Positions 7,888 through 17,240 are shown, numbered from the stretch's first letter. The stretch is DNA of 20,888 nt from Chara braunii (GCA_003427395.1 BFEA01000097.1:2931072-2951959); one strand, 5' to 3'. The notes: generated by a model from the letters alone, not told the origin. Translations and numbers: made by a program.

Positions 7888-8010
7888 AAGTGGTCAAGTT
7901 CGGTAACCAAGTGGTCAAGCGCCTTTTCGATCTCTGGAGGGTCAGTGGCAAAGAGAGACGGAGATGCCACCTGCTACAAAAGCGCTGAAACGAAGTCAAG
8001 TGTCCTTTCG
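7888..8010. repeat. Distal copies of the GTGGTCAAG...GCCTTTTCGA motif
   Basis: GGTCAAGTGGTCAAG, CCAAGTGGTCAAGCGCCTTTTCGAT (split here as CCAAGTGGTCAAG and GCCTTTTCGAT) and GTCAAGTGTCCTTTCGATC are the same motif as in the array at 6308-6560. One more unit lies at 8333-8360 (AGTGGTTGAGTGCCTTTTCGA). Confidence 0.7.
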
Positions 8011-8053
8011 ATCAGCGACGGGTAAGTGGCAGAGACGGGGGATTCAGCGTTCA

Positions 8054-8430
8054 AGCTGAGAGATGTGGCAGCAATTGAAGCAAGCAGCGTCGCTTCGATT
8101 GCTTAGAGAAACGGCGGCAACAAGCTTGAGAGATGCGGCAGCAATTGAAGCAAAGCAGGTTCGCTGTGCGATTGCGTAGAGAAGCTGCTGCAAGAAGCTG
8201 AGAGATGCGGCAGCAATTGGAGCAAGCAGCGTCGCTTCGAATGCTTCGAGAAATTCCAACAATCATCCTTTGCAAAGGCATCATCCTTCGCAAAGGCATC
8301 ATTCTTCGCAAAGGCGTCATCCTCACCACCAAGTGGTTGAGTGCCTTTTCGACGAGTGAGGGGTGAGCGAGTGGCAAAGACGGGATTCGCCGAGCAAAGC
8401 CGAGAGATGCGGCAGCAGTTGAAGGAGTGC
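8054..8430. repeat. 67-71-bp tandem array (GAGAGATGCGGCAGCAATTG)
   Basis: Units start near 8058, 8129 and 8198, each with GAGAGATG(C/T)GGCAGCAATTG, then AAGCAAGCAGCGTCGCTTCG-like sequence and TTAGAGAA. A detached fourth unit begins near 8400. The minus-strand frames it produces show a repeated ATLAAAS/CFNCCRIS-like peptide and are not genes. Confidence 0.85.
8262..8314. repeat. 18-bp tandem array (ATCATCCTTCGCAAAGGC)
   Basis: Three head-to-tail units, the third with ATCATTCTTCGC, followed by a broken fourth (GTCATCCTCACC). The array sits between units of the 67-71-bp array. Confidence 0.9.
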
Positions 8431-8535
8431 GCTGAAATGAATGCATCCATTGGAGGAGGTGAATGGCTTCTACGGCATCCGCCTTCCAGGCCAAAACCAA
8501 AAGCCAGTGTCAGCCTGTTACAGGAGGTGGTACGA

Positions 8536-8935
8536 GCATCTTCCCCTGGTAGGCCTATCGCTGGTCACTCCGCTTCTCTGTGTCCTCTGCCCATTCTTGA
8601 TTGAAACTGGAATCTCCACTCTACCTCATTGAGATTCGGCGGCCCAACCCCTCCAATGAGGTATACGAGAATGTCGCCCTGTGGTGGGGTTGGGCCGCCG
8701 AATCTCAACGAGGTAGTGGGGGTTGGGCCGAAGAGATATACGAGAAGGTCGCCCTGTGGAGGGGTCGGCCCACTCCGCTTCCCCTCGTAGGCCTATTGCT
8801 GGTGACTCCGGTTTCTGGGCCCTTGAAGGCCCTTGAAGGCGTCGCCCTGTGGAGGGGTCAGCCCACTCCGCTTCCCCTGGTAGGCCTATCGCTGGTCACT
8901 CTGGTTTCTGGGCCCTTGAAGGCCCTTGAAGGCCT
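8536..8935. repeat. 93-bp tandem repeat (GTCGCCCTGTGGAGGGGTC)
   Basis: GTCGCCCTGTGG occurs at 8673, 8748 and 8841. The last two units are nearly identical over 93 bp and share CCACTCCGCTTCCCCT, GTAGGCCTATxGCTGGT and the doubled CCCTTGAAGG. A partial unit (CCCCTGGTAGGCCTATCGCT) precedes at about 8545. The open frame at 8601-9101 simply reads through these units and yields repeated WRGRPTPLPLVGLLLVT peptides. Confidence 0.88.
8621..8716. repeat. Near-perfect 31-bp inverted repeat
   Basis: Arms 8621-8651 and 8686-8716 are reverse complements with one mismatch (ATTGAG against CTCAACG). The shared core is GATTCGGCGGCCCAACCCC. The 34-nt spacer holds a copy of the tandem-repeat segment TATACGAGAATGTCGCCC. 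It could form a strong stem-loop in RNA or a cruciform. It is embedded in the 93-bp array and may have arisen by inverted duplication of one unit. Confidence 0.9.
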
Positions 8936-9075
8936 GTGGGTGTCAGAGCGTCAACCGAACGGAGCAATGTACAAAGCCCGGGCCTTTAAGGGCCCAGAAA
9001 CCGCCAGTAGCCTGTGGCCATCTGATCGTCAATCTAACGGAGAAATGGGCAATCATGGGCCTACTAGGGCCCAGG
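8905..9075. repeat. 78-bp tandem duplication with internal inverted repeat
   Basis: CCTGTGG at 8933 and 9011 start two related units (GCGTCAACCGAACGGAG against TCGTCAATCTAACGGAG). TTTCTGGGCCCTTGAAGGCC (8812 and 8905) is inverted at 8980-9000, where 20 of 21 bases pair with it. Confidence 0.75.
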
Positions 9076-9428
9076 GCGCAGGGCCAAGGGCGGTCAGATA
9101 AGGTGGCGGTGGGGATCGTTACGATGACTGGGCATTTGCAGCCTCGAACCGACCTTCCTTCCCAGGACATGATGCACTGTCACAATGAATTTGAATGCAT
9201 TTGCACGGGAAGAGGGTTTGTGTACGTTCATGATTATGGGGTGTTATGTATGCTCGGGTGAAGAAGGTAGAGCCTGCGGAGGTGAGTTGGTTCGTACATA
9301 AGAGGTGGGTGAATGCATCTGGACGGCAAGAGGGTTTGTATGCATTCCTGAGGCTGACGGTTTGTTCAGATGCGATTTTGAGGTGAAGGACAGAAGTTTT
9401 TCTTTTCCTTTTTTCTTTCTTTTCCTTT
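9076..9428. other. Non-coding stretch with duplicated phrases and a pyrimidine tract
   Basis: GAATGCATTTGCACGGGAAGAGGGTTTGTGT near 9194 is echoed by GAATGCATCTGGACGGCAAGAGGGTTTGTAT near 9312 (quoted parts: GGTTTGTGTACGTTC and GGTTTGTATGCATTC), an offset of about 118 bp. TTTTCTTTTCC repeats lead into the poly(T) tract. No supported gene. Confidence 0.55.
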
Positions 9429-9436
9429 TTTCTTTC

Positions 9437-9468
<32 letters not shown>

Positions 9469-9590
9469 AATATCCTGTGAAGACCTGCGGCCTGTTGGTG
9501 GTAAGAGAACCAACCAGGTCGAGGTCTGCTAGTGGATGACTCCGTTCCATCGGCAGGGAGCTGCACCTGCTGGAAAACGGGTTCAGCGTC
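9429..9590 (-). mobile_element. Short retroelement with the shared LINE-tail core, minus strand
   Basis: On the minus strand the element starts GGGGGACGCTGAACCCG, then carries the core TTTCCAGCAGGTGCAGCTCC, a hairpin-forming segment and an A-tail (plus 9429-9463). The hairpin, written on the plus strand, is AGACCT (9481-9486) with AGGTCT (9522-9527), and inner CCTGTTGGT with ACCAACCAGG around the loop GGTAAGAGA. It aligns over its whole length with 17334-17463. It is SINE-sized and non-coding, and shares its core with the LINE 3' ends at 15550 and 17143. Confidence 0.75.
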
Positions 9591-9699
9591 CCCCAATATG
9601 AAAACAATAGTTGGAAAATGAGCCCTCTGGTTGCATTGCCCACAGCTCTTAGCTTGGAAAACCTCCTAGTGGGGTGGAGCTGCACCTTCTAGTGGATGA

Positions 9700-9727
9700 C
9701 TCCTACTGGGTGGAGTCCCAGTAGGAG
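9700..9727. repeat. Perfect 11-bp stem-loop
   Basis: CTCCTACTGGG (9700-9710) and CCCAGTAGGAG (9717-9727) are perfect complements around the 6-nt loop TGGAGT. Directly upstream, CTAGTGGATGACTCC is also found at 9529, so the sequence belongs to a local duplication. Confidence 0.85.
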
Positions 9728-9759
9728 AAGCTGTCAGCCTGTTACAGCCCGCGTGAAGA

Positions 9760-10012
9760 TAACCAACCTGCAACATTAGCATTCTAGAGGGGTGGCTATA
9801 ACCAAATGCTAGAGGGGTGGCTATAACCAACCTGCAACACTAGAGGGGTGGCTATAACCAACCTGCGACACTAGCATTCTAGAGGGGTGGCTATAACCAA
9901 CCTGCAACACTAGCATTCTAGAGAGGTGGATATAACCAACCTGCAACACTAGCATTCTAGAGGGGTGGCTATAACCGCCTGCAACACTAGCATTCTAAAG
10001 GGATGGCTCTTG
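9760..10012. repeat. 39-bp tandem array (CTAGAGGGGTGGCTATAACC)
   Basis: CTATAACC occurs at 9796, 9821, 9852, 9891, 9930 (as ATATAACC) and 9969. Spacings are 25, 31, 39, 39 and 39 bp, so the right-hand copies are full and the left-hand ones carry internal deletions. Full units read CTAGAGGGGTGGCTATAACC followed by AACCTGCAACACTAGCATT. A decayed seventh unit ends near 10012. No coding frame spans the array. Confidence 0.95.
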
Positions 10013-10206
10013 CTGAAAATCTATTTACCCTCTTTGTTACAGGTAGTATTGGTCTAGTGTGTCGGGGCGTTCTCCACCCCGTCTCTGAGCAATAGTGAGG
10101 AGAGATTGCACGGCCTTTGTCAGACAAAGTTATCTCGCCACTTGAATGGGCTGGCCCATACTGTTATCATTCTTGCTCCTAGCTGTTTGGGGCAGAGGGT
10201 GAGAGA

Positions 10207-10216
10207 GTCTAGTCTT

Positions 10217-10252
<36 letters not shown>

Positions 10253-10317
10253 CATGCTCCAATCTATTCGTGGGGAGCAGCATGTGCTGGCAATCAGGCT
10301 CAGCGTCTAGTCTTCCT
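10207..10317 (-). mobile_element. 5'-truncated retro-insertion with perfect 13-bp target-site duplication
   Basis: GTCTAGTCTTCCT occurs at 10207-10219 and again at 10305-10317. Between them lie a poly(T) tract (about 10219-10248) and a roughly 55-bp segment. The reverse complement of that segment is GCTGAGCCTGATTGCCAGCA, then CATGCTGCTCCCCACGAATAGA, here quoted as CTGCTCCCCACGAATAGA. This is the shared LINE-tail core, followed by the A-tail on the minus strand. The perfect duplication identifies it as a target-primed reverse transcription product and shows that it is fairly recent. Confidence 0.92.
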
Positions 10318-10396
10318 CCATTCTGCCCAAATCAAGTTTTACGAATAGCAAATTTAAACTTAATTCCGACTGCAGACTGAGACCAGCGGGCGTTTT

Positions 10397-10400
<4 letters not shown>

Positions 10401-10471
<71 letters not shown>

Positions 10472-10488
10472 CCTCTCTCTCTCTCTCC
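10401..10488. repeat. (CT)n microsatellite, about 88 bp
   Basis: A nearly pure CT dinucleotide tract, interrupted once by CCCC near 10469. The reverse strand gives (RE)n nonsense. Confidence 0.97.
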
Positions 10489-11531
10489 TGGCTAACCAGA
10501 ACATCCAGAAGCCTGCTGACCTGAACTTGTTTGCTAATATCACTTTTGTGTTCCTATTCATATTACCTGTCATGATGAAACATTTCGTCCAGATTGCTTC
10601 TGGGCCATATGCTGCGAACCTAATGCGGCTGACCCATTCCCAGAACCCCCTGGCAATGACACACTCGCACCAGTATTTCCGATGCACTTTTATCCGGGTC
10701 TGCAAACGACCTGCGCGCCTCGAAAAAAAAATGAACCGGCGCGGGCCTCATTTTGGCTGGCACCTCCAGCCGTTTGCTCGGGAGGCCAAGCTCCAAAAGT
10801 TGCATTAGCATGCAAGCCGCGGCTTTGAAAAAATGCCTGGGAAACGTACTGGTGGTTTAAACTTTAAACCATGGGTATAGCGGCCGGCAGTGGGTACTCG
10901 AACGTAAAGAAGCCAAGTACTCCGTACTCCGTGTCCGCTGGAGAAGGATTGAACACGCATCTTGTTTGTCGGACGAGGGCAGAAGCAAAGAGTGCGATAA
11001 CGTACAGGAGGATGAGGATGTTAGCAAGTTGGACTGTGGTCTAGGTTCGGCGAATCAAAGAAAGAGATTGAACACGCATCGTGTGTTCGTCCCACTGACC
11101 GCACCGAAAGATGTGAGTGATACTGGGCCTGGTTCCCTTCTCCAACCTATAATGAATTTGTCTTTATGAAAAGAAAAGAAAGAAAGAAAGTGGAGCGGCC
11201 ACGATGCACCACGAAGCGAAGGCTGGTGTGCAAACATCCTCCGAGAACGGACCGCTAATTTCACCGAAGGTGAGGGGGAATTTGTTTTTAATGGATATAT
11301 AGCCACCGCTCGTTGCTACTGGAAAGTCAACAAGGTTGAATGCTCTGTGCTTGCTGGAGGGCGAGAGATAAGGCCGCGGAGTCGTCGGCGCGCCAAGTAT
11401 CTTGTCGGCAGCACGCGAACATGAACAAGATGAATACTGGGTGTTTGCTAGAGGACGAAAGCTAAACTAAAGGCATTGATGCATGCGGAACAAGCGGTGT
11501 TTTTTTTTGTCCTTTCTGGGAACCACCACTA
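10489..11531. other. Non-coding region, no supported gene
   Basis: Open frames here are short and without domains. Two details stand out. GATTGAACACGCATC occurs at 10948 and again at about 11066. A 19-bp palindrome, TGGTTTAAACTTTAAACCA, lies at 10853-10871. A short (GAAA)n tract is at 11170-11190. Confidence 0.5.
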
Positions 11532-11589
11532 GCTCCAAGGCACGTTTTTTTTTTTTTTTTTTTTTTTTTTTGGCTCTAAGGCACGTTTT
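11532..11589 (-). mobile_element. Bare poly(T) insertion between near-identical 17-bp direct repeats
   Basis: GCTCCAAGGCACGTTTT (11532-11548) and GCTCTAAGGCACGTTTT (11573-11589) differ at one base. They enclose only a T tract plus TGG. This is what an insertion of an A-tail alone, with target-site duplication, would leave. A tandem duplication with T-tract growth is the alternative. Confidence 0.65.
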
Positions 11590-12121
11590 GCCGAGCAAGT
11601 AAAGAGCTGCACGCCAAGCTTTGCATTTTTTTTTTTTTTGCTGGTGCTCCCAGACATCTTGGTCCAGCACCGCTGTGCACCTGAAGAATGTGATTTACAC
11701 AACTTCATGGTGAGCGGAAAAAAAAAAAAAAAAAAAAAAAAGGGTGAGAATTTGGTGTATCGAGTTTGCGTGTGAAGGGCAGTGGTGGTTTTAACTTGTA
11801 AGGAACAAGTGGGTGGGGTGTGAAACTCCCACAAAATGGATGTAAATTACTTTGACAAGGCGAGACAGAGATGGACGTGTGAATCTCTAGATTGTGGCTG
11901 TGTAAACGTGGGCAAGCAGGTGGTTTCACGTTTTCGAGCAATCAAAATGTTTTTTTTTTATTATTATTATTATTATTTTGAGTATCATAATGTCGATGTG
12001 ACCAGGATCGGCAAGAACATCGGTGGTGCTTGGGGAAAAAAAAAAAAAAAAAAAAGTATGCCGATCTGACGAGGAGCAGCAAGGGCACCGGTGGTGCTCA
12101 AACGTGAAAACAAGCGTGCAA
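11590..12121. other. Non-coding stretch rich in homopolymers
   Basis: A poly(T) tract (about 11627-11639), poly(A) (11719-11741), (TTA)n (11949-11978) and poly(A) (12036-12053) are present. GATGTGACCAGGATCGGCAA (about 11995) and GATCTGACGAGGAGCAGCAA (about 12064) begin a diverged duplication ending in GGTGGTGCT. No supported gene. Confidence 0.6.
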
Positions 12122-12480
12122 AGTACGTCGTCGGTGCTGGAGGGCGAGAGCCAAGTGATTCATGCATCGGGAATGAATGGCTAATGGTATAGACTAGTAC
12201 TATGACTTTTTGTGACATGTATGTGGACATGATTGCAGTCAGATGCATCCAAGACCGGCCATAAAAGCGGTCAGATACATCCAGGAAATGCAGAGTGCGT
12301 CGTCGGTGCTGGAGGTTGAATGCCAAGTCAACCCCAAGTGGTCGATGCATCGGGAATGGGGATGGCTAATGGTATGTACTTGTACGAGGACTTTTTCAAC
12401 CTGTATGCGGACGTGATTGCACTCAGGTGCATCCATGCCTGGCCACAAAAGCAGTCAGATACGTCCAGGAAAGTCCTTGT
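12122..12480. repeat. 172-bp tandem duplication, 2 copies
   Basis: CGTCGTCGGTGCTGGAGG occurs at 12126 and 12298. Shared downstream blocks are GATGCATCGGGAATG, GGATGGCTAATGGTAT or TGAATGGCTAATGGTAT, GACTTTTT, GTGATTGCA or ATGATTGCA, and AGTCAGATACGTCCAGGAAA. An older, partial echo (GCTTGCTGGAGGGCGAGAG) lies near 11348. No conserved reading frame. Confidence 0.85.
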
Positions 12481-12539
12481 GGGAGTATGCCCCACCTGTG
12501 TGTCAATCCTGCCAAAGTGGAGGGGACGTCTTTTTTTTT

Positions 12540-12556
12540 GGGGGGGGGGGGGGGGG
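12540..12556. repeat. Run of 17 G following a poly(T) stretch
   Basis: A T tract switches directly into 17 consecutive G, which could form a G-quadruplex. The flanks carry AATCCTGCCAAAGTGGAG-type sequence on both sides (about 12506 and 12622, GATCCTGCCAAAGTGGAG in the second). Confidence 0.9.
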
Positions 12557-12865
12557 ACCTCAACAAGGCCAAGTGCGGATTTCGATCCAATCGGTATTGA
12601 TTGGTGGTGCTCGCTGGTCGATCCTGCCAAAGTGGAGTGTATCTCAATCAAGCGAAGTCGCTGATTGTATGTGTACTAATCCTAGTGTCAGCCCTAGTCG
12701 TAGGGACTGCCTGGTCAATGTTTCCGCAAAAACAAAAAAACAAAAAATAAAAAATAAAAAAAATCTGGGCTACCAGTCAGCCATGCAAGGACCAGGAAGG
12801 TCCTAGCGCAAAAGAGGAGGGAAAAAAACGAAACATAAAATATTAAAAAAACGAAAAAAGAAACT

Positions 12866-12975
12866 ATATATGTTACGCAGAAACATAAACTACACAACTG
12901 TTGCCTCAGCGGGTCACATTGATATTCTTTACTTCATCTTTTTTTTTTTCTTTGCCCGGCTGGGCAAGTTGTTCC
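12866..12975. repeat. Left inverted repeat of the A+T-rich block
   Basis: Reverse-complemented, this segment reads ACTTGCCCAGCCGGGCAAA, then GTAAAGAATATCAATGTGA, then AGTTTATGTTTCTGCGTAAC. The plus strand at 15039-15185 has ACTTGCCCTGACGGGCCAAA, GTAAAGAATTTCAATGTGA and AGTTTATGTTTCTGCATAAC in the same order. The two are therefore an inverted pair facing each other across about 2.1 kb. A TTGCCCGGCTGGGCAA hairpin lies at 12952-12967. Confidence 0.82.
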
Positions 12976-13365
12976 CGGGCAAAAACTAATGATACCGACC
13001 CCTTGTGCAAACAAAGAGGGCAAAGAAAACGGAAAAAAAAAAAAAAACACAAAAACATTATAAAACCCTAACATGAAAACCCTTTTCGAGTTGAAATGAA
13101 GCGTCCAACAAATTCAAGCGAAAAACAAAATGCCAATTTTTTTCGCCATTGATCCAAACATGTCAAAACTGGTCACATGATGCGCCTAAAGTACATACAT
13201 ATCACATGAAAAGGACAACAAGGAAAAAAACAAAAAAATCAACAGGATATGACATTTGTGGTGAAAAATTCGCCGATTTAACACCCCCGGTTAACCATTT
13301 GTGCCATATGACCCAGATGACAGTGACTGATTTATACCAGATAGAAGCCATGACTGATTTATCAT
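12976..13365. other. A+T-rich non-coding stretch inside the inverted-repeat block
   Basis: A-rich runs dominate. GACTGATTTAT occurs twice (about 13326 and 13353). It may hold the degraded 3' end of the minus-strand LINE, but I cannot read LINE sequence here. Confidence 0.5.
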
Positions 13366-15037
13366 TCAATTGTTTTTTGTTCCTGTTGTATAATCCAGTT
13401 CATTGTTGGTTTTAGGTTTGTCTTCAGCAGTTAAAGAGATTCCCAGCACTTTTATAGGTTTAACCTTGGGTAACCATTTTACCTGAGGGTGCTCTAGGGG
13501 TTTAACTCCGTGATAATGAATCCATTTTCCAAATGTTTTACTACCCCAGTTGACTTTCATGTCTGATAATCGGCAAAACATATCCATCATTTTTTTCCTG
13601 CGAGATTGTCTTGTGATGCTTATATCATGAGAGAGAGAGTCTCTGCAAAGAGCGAGCATACTGGTATTGCTGCTTCTGGAATTGATGTAACATGTATCTT
13701 GTTTATATCATTGTGACATCTTAAATTTGCTGCTAAGGCTTTCATGATGATCACAAAGGAAAAATGGACAATTGGGTCCCCTTACCTAACAGATGTATGC
13801 AAGGAAATCGGGGGAACTTCATTACCATTCATCAATACTCTGGTGGGGTTAATTCTATACATAATTTTTATCCACCTTTTAAAGCAGGGGCGAAATTTGA
13901 TTTTTTATAGATGTTGGTATCGAAAAAACCTGATCCACGTGATCATATGTTTTTTCAAAGATAGTAAAAATCAAAGTTGCGTTATGTTTGGATTGGCGAA
14001 TCAGCTTGAAAACTTAATTGATTTATCCTGAATGTTTCTCTTATCAATAAACCGAGTCTAGGTTGGGTAGATAATGTTTGCTATGACTCTAGTCAGTCAA
14101 TTAACTAATGTTTTTGCCACCAACGTGCATACTAATGTAAGAAGGTTAATAGGCTGATAATTCGTTATGTTTGACTTTTTCCATTTTTATATATAATAGT
14201 GTTAGCACTCCTTGTCCTGCCACTTCCCCAATCCCTCCTGTGATCTAAGCCACATGATAGAAATTCATGAGATTTTGAAACATCGAATCCCACAGGAAAT
14301 CATATAATTTTTTAGGTAGATTATCTATCCAAGGAGTTTTATCTTCCACCATAAGCATGGTTAGCGACACTTCCAACATTTTGTTTTTCCCCCTGAAAGT
14401 GTCTCAATGAGGGGATGCAGAAAATCACTGTTTCTTTTGTATCTTTGAGTTAATGGAATATCTTCATCCTCAGAAGTGAAAAGTTTTTTTTTTTTTTCTA
14501 ATCTTTCACAATCTTAAAATACACAGCAGTTGAGGTGGCCAATTGCTCATTTCTGTTTAAGGGGTCAACAAAACCTTCAATAACAGTCCTTGTTGTTCTA
14601 GCTTGGGCCATAACAAAAACATTATGCATCCATTCCCCCTCCATGTGGTCGGTAATTTAAGTTTCCTCCAAATCCACAACCTATGTCATCTGTATTCTAT
14701 TTGGGTCAGTAGTTGGTCCTCCGATCTTGTATTTCTCTGGCTAAAGGTTATAAAAAATTTTATTCTTCTGATTCCATCTCTTGTTGTTGTGATTCTTGAA
14801 GCCTTTAAGAGATTTGTGTTTCCTTAGAGTGTCTTTGTGCAACCAGTAGTTTCAAATATTCATTGCATTTACAGCCTAAGAAAGTTAGGCCTTAATTGAA
14901 CCATCGAGTGTTATTCTTAATGAGGGGTTGGTCGTCTCTCCATAAATCTCATACATCCTGAAGATAGTCCTTGAAGCTATCAATGTTTAAATGTGAGGTA
15001 TTGAGCTTATAGTGTAGGCTACCAGAGTCGTCCATAA
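13366..15037 (-). pseudogene. Decayed LINE (non-LTR retrotransposon) reverse transcriptase, minus strand
   Basis: Reading from 15037 downward, conceptual fragments follow LINE ORF2 order. The post-endonuclease linker has YKLNTSHLNIDSFKDYL and CNEYLKLLVAQRHS. The RT entry has LPKKLYDFLWDSMFQNLMNF. Then come VAKTLVN and RFIDKRNIQD, and FEKTYDHVD (13933-13959), which matches the FEKAYDRVDW-type RT block. SVR-stop-GDP (about 13774-13793) corresponds to GVRQGDP. The catalytic FADD box has become FAET (about 13629-13649). The thumb reads VNWGSKTFG, KWLPKVKPIKVLGIS. Numerous stops and frameshifts make it non-functional. Endonuclease and ORF2 C-terminus are missing. Base composition is far more A+T-rich than the flanks, consistent with long decay or a different origin. 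Confidence 0.88.
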
Positions 15038-15038
15038 C

Positions 15039-15185
15039 CACTTGCCCTGACGGGCCAAAAATATATATATTTTTTTACATGATTTTTTTTCAAGTTTTTT
15101 TTTATTTGTATTTTGTAAAGAATTTCAATGTGATTGTGAGGCAAAAGTTGTTCAGTTTATGTTTCTGCATAACATAGTTGTTTTT
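15039..15185. repeat. Right inverted repeat of the A+T-rich block
   Basis: Partner of 12866-12975 in inverted orientation. It carries an extra A+T-rich stretch of about 35 bp between the GCCC..GGGC hairpin and the GTAAAGAAT block. It abuts the point where recognisable LINE linker sequence begins. A further GCCC/GGGC-rich segment (CCGCCCGGGCAAACAAGGTC) lies at about 15253. Confidence 0.82.
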
Positions 15186-15365
15186 CAGAGTTTTTTATTT
15201 TTTTTATTTTTTTTTATTTCTTTTTTACGTACTTTGCCCTTGCACGTCCGACCGCCCGGGCAAACAAGGTCATCCGGGCGGCCCAGCTGATACTCTAACT
15301 TGTAGTATCGTTTTCCTTGGTCAATTTTCTTACGAAACGTGAGGATTGGTTTTCATAGAAATCAA

Positions 15366-15680
15366 TGGCAGGGAGAGGGAGGAACTAGTATGTAACAGCA
15401 GGCATCTGACGCCGGTCCCAGGGTGAAGAGGTTCCCCCCTCTCCCCAATATCCTGCCCCATCAATCCCCTGGATACCAGGGCAATCAATGCTGGCAGGAA
15501 TCCTCCACAATTTTGATTCGGATTTGCTCTGAATTCAGTTTGTATATGGGATGCTGGACCCATTTTCCAGCAGGTGATGCTCCCCACCAATAGACGGAGT
15601 GCTCCCCAGGTGGTAGTGGTGTCTGCCTTTATCAGCACCACTAACACTGAAAAGGGCGTTTAAAAAAAAAAAAAAAAAAA
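15366..15680 (+). mobile_element. LINE 3' end, 5'-truncated copy
   Basis: This segment matches the 3' UTR of the longer copy (about 16990-17260): GGGTGAAGAGGTTCCCCCCT, ATATCCTGC, GTAATCAATGCTGGCAGG or GCAATCAATGCTGGCAGG, then CCAGCAGGTGATGCTCCCCA and CCAATAGA. It ends in a hairpin (15610-15621 with 15636-15647) and an A-tail (15661-15680). No coding sequence is retained apart from a few bases before the stop region. It is a typical short target-primed insertion of the same family as the next element. Confidence 0.88.
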
Positions 15681-15835
15681 AGGACTACCACACATTGCGT
15701 GGTCTGATCCTAGAAAAGGGCTATGCATAAAAAATTCACATACCTTAAGTGTCTTTTATAATTCTTCAGACATTAGTATACACACTGATGAATCGTTGAT
15801 TAACCTCTTTCACAAAGAAAATCACAACAGGCTTA
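15681..15835. other. Spacer between two LINE copies
   Basis: No similarity to either LINE copy and no supported gene. Confidence 0.5.
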
Positions 15836-17240
15836 TCAGATACACCCGGACGTGACGAGATGGTGGCAGAGTACTGATCTGTACAGGATCCAGGTGCTAC
15901 GAGATAAAGATGATTGGATAGCATACCAACCGGAGACCTGTATTGCAGATCTCCCCTTTGACCCTGAGGACTGGCAGTGGCCCCCAGCGCGCAGAACCCA
16001 AGAAACAAAGAATGTAAAGCTGCACAGCCTAACAGTGAAGACCACCTACCGTCTACTGCGCCCCAAGGTAAATTTGAAGGACATTGTGAAGACCCGTTGG
16101 AGGTCTCCATTAAATGTGGGGGTCGAGGCCATCCGCCCCATTCGGTGCTTCTCCCTCACAGGGGCCAGGCCCACAAAACTAGCCTCGTTGCAGTGGCAGA
16201 TTGAACACCACTGCCTCCCCACCAACAATTGGCTAATAGATCGCACATACCTGGAACAAAAAGGAATGGCGCTCCCGTGGTCCAAGTTGTGCCACACGGG
16301 CGTTCCCCTCCCGCAAGATACCGGACACCATAGAATGCATATTCTTGCAATGTCTGGGGGCTGTCCTAACATGGCGATGGTGGGACAGAATCTGGAACCT
16401 ACTGGACACCGGGTCGACCTGGCCATGGGACTGGAGGGCAATACTATGTGTGGCATGGGCCTCCCCCTCGGGTAGCACCTTCGAAAACAATATGTTTAAG
16501 ATAGCGAGGAAAGCCGGCGTGTGGGCTATCTGGCGGAGACGGTGTATACACGCCATGGAAGAGGTCCGCATAGTCGGGGAGGAAATGGCAGACATGATTA
16601 AACAATATGTACACCAAGAACTTATGGCACAATGGCAAAAAGTCAAAAATCGGCTGGATCTGTTTCAAACTCAGAAAGATATAAAACAAACAATCCCACA
16701 ATTCTCAGGGGACTGGCTGGGCGGCGAAGATGGGGGGCGAATTGCCTTCATCAAGTGGGATGGCGGTCGTGCCCAGGATGGCAGCGAAGGCATTCAGGAT
16801 GGCAATAGGGAGACGATCAAGAAATACTATCAGATCTGCTTCAAAGATTGGACAACAGTGGGTCAAGGGATCCCGCTACGGCTGCCCTCGGATTTCCCGA
16901 TCCCTTTCCGCCCCACCAGCTAGCTATGGTGGACGTGCAATGGTATGGAGCAGAGTGAGCAGGACAGCAGCAGGTCCAGTCAAAAGAGAGGGATCTAGTT
17001 TTTAGCAGCGGATTCCCGGCGCCCAGCACGGGGTGAAGAGGTTCCCCCCTTTTTTTATATATCCTGCTCAGTCAATCCTCTGGACCCCAGAGTAATCAAT
17101 GCTGGCAGGTGTATCCTCTATTTTCATTCTGTATATGGGACACTGGACCCACTTTCCAGCAGGTGTTGCTCCCCACCAATAGATGGAGCCTCTCCCCCGG
17201 TGCTAGCGGTGTCTGCCCTTACCAGCACCGCTAGCACTGG

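Noticed and set aside
8623-8714. CRISPR-like repeat-spacer structure in the array regions
   Set aside because: The repeats are contiguous tandem units of eukaryotic minisatellite type with no unique spacers and no cas-like genes.
8601-9101. 166-codon open frame with repeated LPLVGLLLVT peptides
   Set aside because: The peptide repeats follow the 93-bp DNA repeat (a multiple of 3), so the open frame is a by-product of the array.
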